64,000 nt of DNA from an uncultured Oscillospiraceae bacterium (lineage in GTDB: Bacteria > Bacillota > Clostridia > Oscillospirales > Oscillospiraceae): the NCBI GenBank assembly GCA_934646005.1, contig CAKUED010000001.1:62001-126000 (forward strand), written 5' to 3'. The position numbers were made by a program, and so were the translations under genes. Shown here one piece after another: positions 15,614 to 23,687 of the stretch; within the stretch, counting starts at the first letter, position 1, and each line of letters opens with the position of its first letter. A model generated the notes under the pieces. That model was not told the origin of the DNA, did no database searches, and saw only the letters and a program-made list of their open reading frames with translations.

Positions 15614-16303
15614 TCATATCCCCCGGATCTCCACAGCGTGGATCTTGGGCCGTACCAGCTCCGCCCAGCAATGCAGCTGCATTTCTGATGGAGCGCTGAG
15701 CCCCGCCCGCAGGACCGTATCGCGCGGCTGGAAGCGCTGGATGAAATACCGCCTTGCGCCTGCGAGCCAGTCTGCAAGGCTTAGAAACGAGGCATCGTCG
15801 TGAAGCTCTGCTACGGCAGTTGTCCGAAATTCGTAGTCTACGGTGCCGCGCAGCAAAAATGAGACGCTTTGATCAATGGGCGCAAGGTCAAGCTCCACCG
15901 CGCCAACGGTTTGTGCGTAGCGCACGGGGCTGTTTTTGACGTCCATGGCGACATAGTCCGCAAGCCCTGCGCGCACGATCTGCTCCAGACGCTCCGGGAA
16001 AGTTCCGTTTGTGTCCAGCTTGACCGCATAGCCCAGTGCCTTGATCTTTTCCAGCAGAGCAGGAAGTTCCGGGCGCAAAAGCGGCTCTCCGCCGGTAACG
16101 GCAACGCCGTCGAGAAGCCCCTGCCGGTTTTTCAAAAATGTCAGCAGCTCCTCTTCGCCCATTCCGTCTGCCGCATTCGCTGTGAGCAGGGGAGTATTGT
16201 GGCAGAAGGGGCAGCGGAAATTGCAGCCGGATAAAAAGATCGTACAGGCGGTCCTGCCCGGATAATCGAGCAGGGTCAGCTTTTGCAGCCCCTGGATCTG
16301 CAT
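15614..16303 (-). CDS. nrdG: Anaerobic ribonucleotide reductase activase (radical SAM)
   Basis: 229 residues. The radical-SAM motif CNFRCPFC (Cys27, 31, 34) and GGEP (VTGGEPLL, near residue 75) are present. The protein binds a [4Fe-4S] cluster and SAM and makes the glycyl radical on NrdD. ATG chosen because GGGGAGG lies 7 nt upstream. It is upstream of nrdD on the same strand with a 420-bp gap filled by hairpin element B, so the two may now be transcribed unequally. It resembles the pflA/NrdG family; nrdD next door decides the name. Confidence 0.9.
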   Translation of the reverse strand: MQIQGLQKLTLLDYPGRTACTIFLSGCNFRCPFCHNTPLLTANAADGMGEEELLTFLKNRQGLLDGVAVTGGEPLLRPELPALLEKIKALGYAVKLDTNGTFPERLEQIVRAGLADYVAMDVKNSPVRYAQTVGAVELDLAPIDQSVSFLLRGTVDYEFRTTAVAELHDDASFLSLADWLAGARRYFIQRFQPRDTVLRAGLSAPSEMQLHCWAELVRPKIHAVEIRGI

Positions 16304-16337
16304 GGTTTTTCCTCCCCTTCTGCCTTTGATGCCGCAT

Positions 16338-16919
16338 TTACCAGTCCTGACAGGCGTCTTCTGCTGCGCTTTGTGAGAACGGAGCAACAGCCTGGCAGTA
16401 CATCTGCTCTACAAATCGGATCACGGTCTGTCGGTCAAATCGGTCATATCCGTCCAATACGACGTTCAACAGACCGTTTGACAGGCACAGATACAGCATT
16501 TCAAGCTCATCGGAAGATGCTTTTTTCAGCGTCTTCTGCCATGCGACAATGCTCAGATCATGTGCGTAATCGATCATTCGGTGGATCAGCGCTGCGCTGT
16601 GCCGCCCGAACAGCAGGACACGGCAGACCGTCTCGTTTTCCTGAACGATCCGATAAAGCCCGTCCACAAGCCCCGCAATATCAAACGAGCGTATATAGCT
16701 CTGCATGGATCGTTCAAACTGCTCAAACAGCTCCTCCTCGATGCTCTCCAGCAGGTCAAAGCAGTCGGAATAATGGGCGTAAAAGGTCGCGCGGTTCAGT
16801 TCTGCTCGTTCGCAAAGCTCCTTGACCGTGATCTTGTTGACCGGCTTGTTCTGCATCAGATCCAAAAGCGCCTGCTTCAGCACCATTTTTGTGTATCTCA
16901 CTCTTGCGTCCGTTTTCAT
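16338..16919 (-). CDS. TetR/AcrR-family regulator
   Basis: 193 residues. The N-terminal HTH reads KITVKELCERAELNRATFYAHYSD, the classic TetR pattern. The C-terminal ligand domain is all helical and unrecognised. ATG at 16919 with GGAGG 6 nt upstream. It is divergent from the SDR/epimerase-like gene at 17085, its likely target, and 34 bp upstream of nrdG on the same strand, so nrdG could be read through from its promoter. Confidence 0.88.
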   Translation of the reverse strand: MKTDARVRYTKMVLKQALLDLMQNKPVNKITVKELCERAELNRATFYAHYSDCFDLLESIEEELFEQFERSMQSYIRSFDIAGLVDGLYRIVQENETVCRVLLFGRHSAALIHRMIDYAHDLSIVAWQKTLKKASSDELEMLYLCLSNGLLNVVLDGYDRFDRQTVIRFVEQMYCQAVAPFSQSAAEDACQDW

Positions 16920-17021
16920 AAGTGCCTCCACAAAAAATTTACAAAATAAGCCGACAGTTCCGAAAAAATTGTTGCCGTTCTTTCAGCTTGGGTCAAATTG
17001 TCGATGGTGTTTCCCGTTGCT

Positions 17022-17037
17022 TATATTATACTATAAT
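17022..17037 (+). promoter_or_regulatory. Candidate promoter of the SDR gene
   Basis: TTGTCG at 16998-17003 with TATATT (17022-17027) or the better TATAAT (17032-17037) downstream. The spacing is not ideal for either, as for a regulated promoter. No clear TetR palindrome was found. Confidence 0.35.
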
Positions 17038-17084
17038 TATGAAAGATAATCAACATCTGTAGGATCAGCAAAGGAGGGCGTGCG

Positions 17085-18095
17085 ATGTATCAAAATTACC
17101 TGATCACCGGTGCCACCGGCTTCCTCGGAAGTGCCGTGCTTCAGCTTCTGCTTTTGCACGGCTGCCGCGTTGCAGCGCTTGTTGCGGAAAAAGATCCGCT
17201 CTGCGATACGCTGCCGGAAGGAGTGGTCCAATATCGCGGAGATCTGACAGACAAAGCTTCCATGCGCGATTTTTTTGCCGGCGGCGGCAGCAGCTTTTGC
17301 GTGCTGCACTGCGCCGGCATGGTATCCATTGCCTCCAGACCGGGAGAGGTCATTTACCGTGTCAACGTGGACGGTACGCAGAATATCATTGACCTCTGCT
17401 GCGAATTTGGCGCGGAGAAGCTGGTCTATGTCAGCTCTGTGCATGCGATCGCGGAAAAGCCTGCGCCGCAGACGATCACAGAACCAAATCGCTTTTCGCC
17501 GGATGGCATTCCCGGCGATTACGGAAAAAGCAAGGCAATGGCAACAGCGCTTGTTCTGAAGGCAGCGCAAAGCGGGCTGAATGCAAGCGTCGTTCTTCCT
17601 TCCGGCATTCTGGGACCCGGCGATCTGAGCTGCGGCAATACGACGCGGATGCTGCTTGCCTTCTGCCGCGGCCGGCTGCCGCTCGGCGTCAAAGGAGGCT
17701 ATGACTTTGTTGACGTGCGCGATGCCGCAGCCGGGATCGTTTCGTGCACAGAGCGGGGAAAAAGCGGCGAGTGCTATATTCTTTCCGGGCATTATGTAAG
17801 CATTCAGGATATTCTTACAGAGACGGCATCCCTGCTCGGCAGAACGGCGCCAAAGCTCTATGTACCCGCCTCGTTGGCAAGCTGCGCTGCGCCCATTTTT
17901 GAGAAAATCGGTCAGCTCCGTGGGAAGCGTCCCTTTTTCACGCCTTATTCCATCGCTGTGCTCCGTGCCAACGGACATTTTTCAAATGCAAAAGCGATCG
18001 CTGCGCTCGGCTTCCATGCCCGCCCGCTCAGAGAAACACTCCAAAGCACGATCCTCTGGTTTCAGGGGCAGGGTCTGATTCCTCCTGCTCTCTAA
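17085..18095 (+). CDS. NAD(P)-dependent epimerase/dehydratase-like SDR
   Basis: 336 residues of the extended SDR type. The N-terminal Rossmann motif is TGATGFLGS (residues 8-16), with VYVSSVHAIAE around 125. The active-site tyrosine is in DYGKSKAMA (YxxxK near 147), and substrate-side PSGILGPGD follows. The relatives are dihydroflavonol-reductase or 3-beta-hydroxysteroid dehydrogenase-like enzymes acting on diverse carbonyl or hydroxyl substrates; the true substrate cannot be read. ATG with GGAGG about 7 nt upstream. It is single and divergent from a TetR regulator that probably controls it. Confidence 0.85.
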   Translation: MYQNYLITGATGFLGSAVLQLLLLHGCRVAALVAEKDPLCDTLPEGVVQYRGDLTDKASMRDFFAGGGSSFCVLHCAGMVSIASRPGEVIYRVNVDGTQNIIDLCCEFGAEKLVYVSSVHAIAEKPAPQTITEPNRFSPDGIPGDYGKSKAMATALVLKAAQSGLNASVVLPSGILGPGDLSCGNTTRMLLAFCRGRLPLGVKGGYDFVDVRDAAAGIVSCTERGKSGECYILSGHYVSIQDILTETASLLGRTAPKLYVPASLASCAAPIFEKIGQLRGKRPFFTPYSIAVLRANGHFSNAKAIAALGFHARPLRETLQSTILWFQGQGLIPPAL

Positions 18096-18397
18096 ACGGC
18101 ATGCGCCCGGTCTTCGCTCCTGCTCTCCCCTGTTTGTAAAGAAATGGGCTGCGCGATCAAACTCACGCAGCCCGTTCACAAACAATCCTGTTGCAATATT
18201 TCAGTGTCTGCGTGATTGCCTTTTCCGCCGCTGTCCCCTATAATACGGTATGCAAGCTGCGGGCTCGGAAGTAAAAGGAGCGCAGCGACATAAGGTCTTC
18301 AAGGGCAGCGTCGGGCATCAGGAGCTTGCGGCATGGGTTGATGGACTTAAACTTTGATAGACGTACAAATCGGGATTTGACAAAGGAGTGTGATTTT
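18096..18397. other. Gene-free stretch
   Basis: A weak stem (GGGCTGCG at 18147 with CGCAGCCC at 18166) could end the SDR transcript. The rest contains no convincing gene, promoter consensus or repeat. Base composition changes from G+C-rich to A+T-rich toward the right edge. Confidence 0.4.
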
Positions 18398-18799
18398 ATG
18401 AAAAAGTTAATAGCATTAGTTTTAACATTGGTTTGCGTGATTGGATTGGTTGGTTGTGGTCAAAAGGCAGTTCGTGGTTCAGAGGTGTATTCATTCCCCG
18501 AACCTACAACAATGATTACAGGGTCTTTCTACTCACAGGGGCAAGAAACCAAATTTGAGATTGGTTCAGAGGAATATGACCCTAATGATTTATCTACCAA
18601 CTCTATTATCAAGTGGTTTTATGACTTGAAATTAACTGCTTGTGATAAGCCTGAAACAGTAGAGGGTTCAGAAATCTATTCTTTCCAAGTGAAAGGCGAA
18701 AATGCTTTTACCTACGAGGACAGAGGTAGTGAAGCATACATTATCATTGGTGGGAACTACTACAAGGTGAGTAATCCTTTTTCTCCGCCGATTGACTAA
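18398..18799 (+). CDS. Small lipoprotein of unknown function
   Basis: 133 residues. A lipoprotein signal peptide ends in LVGC, so the protein is membrane-anchored outside the cell. The body contains a repeated motif, GSEVYSF near residue 28 and GSEIYSF near 90, suggesting two related beta halves. No family recognised. ATG with AAGGAG 9 nt upstream. Codon use is distinctly A+T-rich compared with the genes on both sides, and the upstream region holds no clear promoter, so recent acquisition is likely. Confidence 0.7.
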   Translation: MKKLIALVLTLVCVIGLVGCGQKAVRGSEVYSFPEPTTMITGSFYSQGQETKFEIGSEEYDPNDLSTNSIIKWFYDLKLTACDKPETVEGSEIYSFQVKGENAFTYEDRGSEAYIIIGGNYYKVSNPFSPPID

Positions 18800-18835
18800 C
18801 AAATTCCAGTTTAACGAACAGGAGATGATGATCGC

Positions 18836-19045
18836 ATGAAGATCCTATATGAACTATCTTGGCTATGGGAAACGCTGGGCATTGCACTTGTGGCTGCGGC
18901 TGTCTGCGTGGCTTGCGCCGCGCTGATCGGCAAGGCAGCGAAGAAGACACTCAGCAAAAAGGTGTTGGCGGTCGTAGGGGCTGCGGCATTTGTGGGTGCG
19001 ATCCTGGCGGTCATTCTGATCGCCCAAACGCCGATGCCGCTTTGA
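18836..19045 (+). CDS. Small two-helix membrane protein
   Basis: 69 residues with two hydrophobic segments (about 12-32 and 44-66) joined by a basic loop KAAKKTLSKK. ATG after an AGGAGATGATG stretch. It lies 37 bp after the lipoprotein gene on the same strand and could be co-transcribed. No family recognised. It ends 24 bp before the convergent pyrophosphatase gene. Confidence 0.55.
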   Translation: MKILYELSWLWETLGIALVAAAVCVACAALIGKAAKKTLSKKVLAVVGAAAFVGAILAVILIAQTPMPL

Positions 19046-19069
19046 CAGAATAGGAGAAACTTTCTTGAT

Positions 19070-19603
19070 CTATTGATTGAATTTTCGCCGGTAGGCCGCA
19101 AAGGCCTCCCGGATCACCGCGACGGCCTCAGCACGGTCATGGACACTGTCAACCTCCGCGTTGGTATCCGGCTCCAGATGCTTGTAGACGCTGAAAAAAT
19201 GGCTGATCTCATTGGAGATATGTGCCGGCAGATCGGACAGGGCAGAATATCCGTTGAACATCGGATCGCCAAACGGGATCGCGAGAATTTTGTCGTCCAT
19301 TGCGCCATTGTCGCGCATGGTAAAATATCCGACCGGATAGACCCGCACCAGGCTCATCGGACGGATCGGTTCGCTGCACAAAACCAGCACGTCCAGCGGA
19401 TCGCCGTCATCGGCATAGGTGCGCGGGATAAAGCCGTAATTGGCCGGGTAGTGCGTCGAGGTGTAGAGGATCCGGTCCAGCCGCAGCGCGCCGGTCTGCT
19501 TGTCCAGCTCATATTTGTTTTTTGAGCCCTTTTCAATTTCGATCACCGCCAGAAAATCCTCCGGCTGCATCCGCTCCGGGCTGATATCGTGCCATAAGTT
19601 CAT
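19070..19603 (-). CDS. ppa: Inorganic pyrophosphatase, family I
   Basis: 177 residues, the usual length for a soluble family I enzyme. The signature DDGDPLDVLVL holds the metal-binding aspartates. Substrate-side residues are visible in EIEKGSKNKYELD and YPANYGFIPRT. It hydrolyses pyrophosphate from biosynthesis in the cytoplasm. ATG with AAGGAGG upstream. Monocistronic behind a near-consensus promoter. Confidence 0.95.
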   Translation of the reverse strand: MNLWHDISPERMQPEDFLAVIEIEKGSKNKYELDKQTGALRLDRILYTSTHYPANYGFIPRTYADDGDPLDVLVLCSEPIRPMSLVRVYPVGYFTMRDNGAMDDKILAIPFGDPMFNGYSALSDLPAHISNEISHFFSVYKHLEPDTNAEVDSVHDRAEAVAVIREAFAAYRRKFNQ

Positions 19604-19643
19604 CGGTCAACCTCCTTTTTCCTGTGCGTTCTTTGTTGCGTTT

Positions 19644-19672
19644 ATTGTATCGAATACCCCCCTTTTTGTCAA
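19644..19672 (-). promoter_or_regulatory. Promoter of the pyrophosphatase gene
   Basis: Minus strand TTGACA (19667-19672), 17 bp, TACAAT (19644-19649). Confidence 0.8.
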
Positions 19673-19694
19673 ATAGCAACCGCCCCGCATACGG

Positions 19695-19927
19695 ATGAGA
19701 AGCCTGACAGCTATCCTCTACCGCTGTACGAATATGCAAAGCCATGCACAGGATGAGCTTCTGAAAATTTTCCGCTGCGAGTACAAACGTCGCTTCGCGT
19801 GGATTCGCGCAGGAAAAATCTCACAGGAAACATTCTCCGCGTGGAGTAAGGAAGCACAGAAGGAAAAGGAAAATGCAAGAGCGGCAAGATCTCGCAGAAA
19901 GAATTCACACAGTGGCTGAAGCAGTAA
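19695..19927 (+). pseudogene. Frameshifted tail of a DUF6076-like protein
   Basis: The frame reads YKRRFAWIRAGKISQETFSAW, then loses sense in an A-rich tract near 19865. A neighbouring frame continues as SGKISQKEFTQWLKQ to a stop at 19925. Two successive GKIS-x-E/K-x-F-x-x-W repeats are typical of the C-terminus of DUF6076-type proteins, recalled from memory. No upstream body is present. Probably a decayed fragment; the 300 bp that follow to the next promoter hold no gene. Confidence 0.4.
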
Positions 19928-20043
19928 TGGGGGATTTTATAAAAATGATTATGAACTTTTCACAAGAATTAAAATCCCATATCGTTTGATTTGCATAAGA
20001 ACCTCTCGTATTTTGCTCGATTCCATATCTTTTCTTGTTTCAA

Positions 20044-20133
20044 ATCCCCCGCGGAGGGTTCCGTATTTGAGCGGGTTGCGGGAAAAAGCATCCCCGGGGG
20101 GAGCTTCCGCTGAAACGCTCGGGCTGATACAAT
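20044..20133 (+). promoter_or_regulatory. Promoter of the ABC binding-protein gene with C/G-box motifs
   Basis: A -35-like TTCCGC (20105-20110) and TACAAT (20128-20133) are 17 bp apart. Directly overlapping the -35 is ATCCCCGGGGGGAGC (20090-20104), and a second related copy ATCCCCCGCGGAGGG sits 46 bp upstream (20044-20058). The same motif and geometry occur at 22015-22058 before the transporter ATPase genes. Probably an activator site; the protein is unknown. Confidence 0.55.
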
Positions 20134-20181
20134 ACAGCTATCAGTTCATATGCGAACCCAATCCCATCCAAATACAAACGT

Positions 20182-20216
20182 GCGGCGTTTCTTGGGGAAG
20201 AAGGCGCCGCGTTTTT
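20182..20216 (+). terminator. Leader hairpin with U-tract (possible attenuator)
   Basis: Arms GCGGCGTTTCTT and AAGAAGGCGCCGC (imperfect) are followed by GTTTTT. It lies about 45 nt downstream of the predicted transcription start and 30 nt before the binding-protein gene, so it would terminate in the leader unless relieved. Confidence 0.5.
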
Positions 20217-20245
20217 GTGCGGAACGGAAAACAGGAGGAATGATG

Positions 20246-21955
20246 ATGAAAAAACTTCTTGCAATTTTGCTCTGCCTGGGTCTGATTTTTGCGCTCGCCG
20301 CGTGCAGCAAGCCGGAATCCCAGACGCAGCAGCCAGCGGAACAGCCAGCACAGACTGAGGAACAGCCGACTGAACCGTCGCAGGCGGAGCAGCCGTTGGA
20401 ATCGGAGAGACTCACATATCCCATCGAGCAGTTCACGGTCGGTACGACGACCGCCATTGAGACGGCGACGTTCGGCGAATATAACTTTGATATGCTTGCC
20501 AGCGGCGTCAGCGAGCTGCCGCTCGTCTGGCAGGACGCGGAGGGCAATTACCATCCGCTGCTGGCTTCCTACGAGACCGCGGATTCCATCACGTGGGTCT
20601 ACACCATCGAGCCGGGCATGACGTGGTCGGATGGAGAACCAGTCACGGCAGAGGATATTCTGTATACGCTCGAATATGACGATGCGAACGGCAGTGCCAA
20701 TTTCGTCTCCCAGACAGACGAGGACGGCAAGACCACGGAAGCAAAATATGCGTCCTATGAGCTTTCAAGCGATGCAATGTCCATTTCCCTAACGCTCTCG
20801 TCTGCCAACGTGCGTGAGCTTTCCAACATGACGTCTTTCCGCGTCATGCCGAAGCACATCTACGAGGGCAAGGATTCCGTCACAGAAGCTGAAGCCCGCG
20901 TCACCTGCGGACCATATGCACTGGAGAGCTTCAACAAGGAGGCCGGTACGCTCACCTTCGTTCCGAATCCCTATTATCCGCAAGAGCCGAACGTCGGCAA
21001 GATCGTCTACCGGCTGTTCGGCAACGAGGATACCATGTATCTCGCGCTCCAGCAGGGGGACATGGATATGACGTGGGCGTATTCTGCGGGCGTTTCCGGT
21101 TCGTATCAGGATGTGCTGGCTGCGACCGATACGCTGACGCTCGAAGCCGTCACGGCGGCAAACGCTCCGGCGGTGCTGGCGTTCAACAACGCAAATGGGC
21201 CTTTTGCGGATGAGAACCTCCGGCTGGCAGTTTCCTATGCGCTGGACTATGACAGCTTCCGCACCGTGTTCGGCAGCGCCTATGCCTCGAACCCCAACCG
21301 CGGCTTCGTGCCACCTGTGACCGTGGGCTATAAGGAGACCGAGGCGCTCGGTCAGGATCTGGACAAAGCCGCGCAGTATATGGCAGATGCCGGTTACACC
21401 GAAAAGAACGCGGACGGCTTCTATGTGAACGCGGACGGCGAGGTCTGCGCCTTTACGCTCACCTGCAACGCGGGCAAGGAAGCCCACGTTGGCTATGCGG
21501 AGCTGGTCAAGACGCAGCTCGAGCAGTTCGGCATTCAGGTCGTTCTTGAAACGCTGGACGCGGACAGCTACAACGCTAAGACCAGCAATAAATTCTCCGA
21601 AAACAATATCACGATGGAAGCCGCGATCTACGGATTCACCGCCGCCGGTATGGGCATGAAGAACGGGCTTGCTTCCATTTACGTCGATGGCACGCATCCC
21701 GTGCAGGGCGGCTGTCAGGTGTTTGACGAGGAATTCCAGGCGATTCTTTCCGCGATGGGCGAAGCGAAAACTGTGGAGGAATACACCAACGCGGCGGGCA
21801 GCCTGCAGGACTGGTATGCCGCGCATACGCCGCTCATTGCCCTCTACTGGGACAGCCAGATTCTTGTCCACAGCGCAGCATATGAGAATTTCACCGTAGA
21901 CGCGGTATTTGGACTCAACAATGCAAACACCTGGTTCTCGATCACAGCAAAGTAA
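20246..21955 (+). CDS. ABC transporter substrate-binding lipoprotein (peptide/nickel family, SBP_bac_5)
   Basis: 569 residues. Lipoprotein signal peptide ending FALAAC, then a low-complexity Gln/Glu/Pro linker, then a family 5 solute-binding domain (YTIEPGMTWSDGEPVTAEDILYT, NNANGPFADENLRLAVSYALD). It captures oligopeptides, nickel chelates or a related solute at the cell surface and delivers it to the permeases encoded 1.7 kb downstream. Three consecutive ATGs; the third has AGGAGG 7 nt upstream. It has its own promoter and terminator, separate from the ATPase/permease operon, which allows excess production. Ligand unknown; no His-rich metal site is obvious. Confidence 0.9.
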   Translation: MKKLLAILLCLGLIFALAACSKPESQTQQPAEQPAQTEEQPTEPSQAEQPLESERLTYPIEQFTVGTTTAIETATFGEYNFDMLASGVSELPLVWQDAEGNYHPLLASYETADSITWVYTIEPGMTWSDGEPVTAEDILYTLEYDDANGSANFVSQTDEDGKTTEAKYASYELSSDAMSISLTLSSANVRELSNMTSFRVMPKHIYEGKDSVTEAEARVTCGPYALESFNKEAGTLTFVPNPYYPQEPNVGKIVYRLFGNEDTMYLALQQGDMDMTWAYSAGVSGSYQDVLAATDTLTLEAVTAANAPAVLAFNNANGPFADENLRLAVSYALDYDSFRTVFGSAYASNPNRGFVPPVTVGYKETEALGQDLDKAAQYMADAGYTEKNADGFYVNADGEVCAFTLTCNAGKEAHVGYAELVKTQLEQFGIQVVLETLDADSYNAKTSNKFSENNITMEAAIYGFTAAGMGMKNGLASIYVDGTHPVQGGCQVFDEEFQAILSAMGEAKTVEEYTNAAGSLQDWYAAHTPLIALYWDSQILVHSAAYENFTVDAVFGLNNANTWFSITAK

Positions 21956-21970
21956 TCAAGGTATCTTTCA

Positions 21971-22006
21971 AACGCGGGGATTTCTTCGGAAATCTCCGCG
22001 TTTTGT
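21971..22006 (+). terminator. Intrinsic terminator after the binding-protein gene
   Basis: A 14-bp stem with a TTCG loop (21971-21984 with 21989-22002, one G-U pair) is followed by TTTTG. Confidence 0.85.
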
Positions 22007-22014
22007 CAATTTCC

Positions 22015-22058
22015 ATCCCCCGGGGAGGGTTACGCACATCGCCCAGATACGGTACAAT
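22015..22058 (+). promoter_or_regulatory. Promoter of the ABC ATPase/permease operon with the shared C/G-box
   Basis: ATCCCCCGGGGAGGG (22015-22029) abuts TTACGC (22030-22035). TACAAT follows after 17 bp (22053-22058). The arrangement copies that of the binding-protein promoter at 20090-20133. Confidence 0.55.
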
Positions 22059-22087
22059 AATTGAAATTGCGATGGGAGGGAACGCTG

Positions 22088-23014
22088 ATGGCTGCAACTG
22101 AAATATTTCCGGCGTTTTCCTATGCCTGCGGGATGATCTCCGCAAAGCTCGCGCGCGGCGAACGCGTGCTTTTGCAGGACGTTTCTTTCTCGTTATCATC
22201 CGGGGAGCGGCTGGCAGTCATCGGTGAAACCGGCTCGGGCAAAACGATGCTGGCGCTTTCCATACTGGGACTTCTCCCGGCAAACGTGCGGATGCAAGGT
22301 GACCATATCCAGCTGGACGGTGACGCGCTTCCCGGCGGCAAGCGGCTGCAAACGCTGTGCGGCGACAAGCTTGTTTATATTCCGCAAAACGGCGCGGAGT
22401 TTTTGCTCTCCACGCGCACGGTGCGAAAGCAGCTCTATGACAGCCTGAAAAAGCTCGGCTTGCCGCGCAAAGTTTTTCCGGCGTTGGCGGCAGAAAAGCT
22501 GCGTCTTGCAGGCTTTGATGCGCCGGAGACGGTTCTGGACAAGTATCCTTTTCAGCTCTCCGGCGGTATGGCGCAGCGCGTGACGATCGCACTGGCAGCC
22601 TGCTCCCGGGCGCGGCTTCTGATCGCGGATGAGCCGACGAACGGATTGGACGAAGCCGGGCGTGCACAGTTTTTTGCGCTTCTGGACTCGATTTTCCCGG
22701 ATGCAGCAAAGCTTATTATTACACACGACATTTCCGTCGCCTCGCGCTGTGACCGGGTTCTGGTGCTGTGCGGCGGGCGGATGCTGGAAGCGGGCGCGTC
22801 CGCTGACGTTTTAAGCACGCCGCGCCATCCGTACACGAAGGCGCTTCTTGCCGCGCAGGTCGCAAACGGGATGCAGCCTTCGCCCATTCTGCGCGAAGGT
22901 GTATCCGGCTGTCCGTTTTACGCCCGTTGTCCGAGGGCAGATACGGCTTGCCTGAACGGCGCGATGCAGAAGCATACGGACGGAAAGACGGAATGGTGGT
23001 GCTGCCATGCTTGA
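22088..23014 (+). CDS. Oligopeptide/nickel ABC transporter ATPase (DppD/NikD-like)
   Basis: 308 residues. Walker A GETGSGKT, Q-loop IPQNG, ABC signature LSGGMAQR, Walker B LLIADEPT and switch His ITHD are all present. The C-terminus has CPFYARCPRADTAC, the Cys-containing extension of DppD/OppD-type ATPases, recalled as a [4Fe-4S] site in some members. ATG at 22088 with GGGAGGG 7 nt upstream. First gene of a five-gene operon; overlaps the second ATPase by 8 bp. Confidence 0.92.
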   Translation: MAATEIFPAFSYACGMISAKLARGERVLLQDVSFSLSSGERLAVIGETGSGKTMLALSILGLLPANVRMQGDHIQLDGDALPGGKRLQTLCGDKLVYIPQNGAEFLLSTRTVRKQLYDSLKKLGLPRKVFPALAAEKLRLAGFDAPETVLDKYPFQLSGGMAQRVTIALAACSRARLLIADEPTNGLDEAGRAQFFALLDSIFPDAAKLIITHDISVASRCDRVLVLCGGRMLEAGASADVLSTPRHPYTKALLAAQVANGMQPSPILREGVSGCPFYARCPRADTACLNGAMQKHTDGKTEWWCCHA

Positions 23015-23687
23015 GATCAAAAACTGCTGCAAATCGTTCGGAAGCCAGACGGTTTTGCAGGATGTTTCCTTGAACATTCCAGCCGGAAGCATCATCGGGG
23101 TGTCCGGCGCAAGCGGCATCGGAAAATCGACGCTTGCAAAAATTCTCTGCGGCGTGACAGCGCCCGACGCGGGAGCGGTTTTTCTTGACGGGAAACTGCT
23201 TGTGTCCCAAAAAGAAGCGTATGACAGAAAGCGCGGTCTTGCCATCCAGATGGTTTATCAGCAGCCGTATGCCACGCTCGACCCTTTGCAGAAAATCGGC
23301 GCGGGACTTCGGGAACTGATCTCATATTACCGGCTGGCGGAAAACAGGCGGGCGGCAGAGAAGCTGATCGCCGATGTTCTGGCGCAGATGCAGCTGCCTT
23401 CCAAAATCCTCGCCCATCTGCCGCGGCAGATCTCCGGCGGTGAGGCGCAGCGCGTGGCGTTGGCGCGTTGTCTGCTTTTAAGCCCGAAGCTTCTGATTTT
23501 GGATGAAGCAACATCGATGCTGGATGTGTCCACGCAGGCAAATCTGCTGGCGCTTGTAAAGGCGCAGACGATACCCAATGGCGGGTCGGTGCTGTTCATC
23601 TGCCACGACCGGGCACTGACGAATTTTTATTGCGATACGGTCTATGAATTTGATGAAACTCACCAACTGAAAGAGGTGCGGGTGTGA
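23007..23687 (+). CDS. Oligopeptide/nickel ABC transporter ATPase (DppF/NikE-like)
   Basis: 226 residues, shorter than typical DppF (about 300) because the C-terminal extension is missing; NikE-type proteins are of this shorter kind. Walker A GASGIGKST, signature ISGGEAQR and Walker B LLILDEAT are intact. It pairs with the preceding ATPase as the second nucleotide-binding subunit. Overlaps both neighbours by 8 and 4 bp. Confidence 0.92.
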   Translation: MLEIKNCCKSFGSQTVLQDVSLNIPAGSIIGVSGASGIGKSTLAKILCGVTAPDAGAVFLDGKLLVSQKEAYDRKRGLAIQMVYQQPYATLDPLQKIGAGLRELISYYRLAENRRAAEKLIADVLAQMQLPSKILAHLPRQISGGEAQRVALARCLLLSPKLLILDEATSMLDVSTQANLLALVKAQTIPNGGSVLFICHDRALTNFYCDTVYEFDETHQLKEVRV

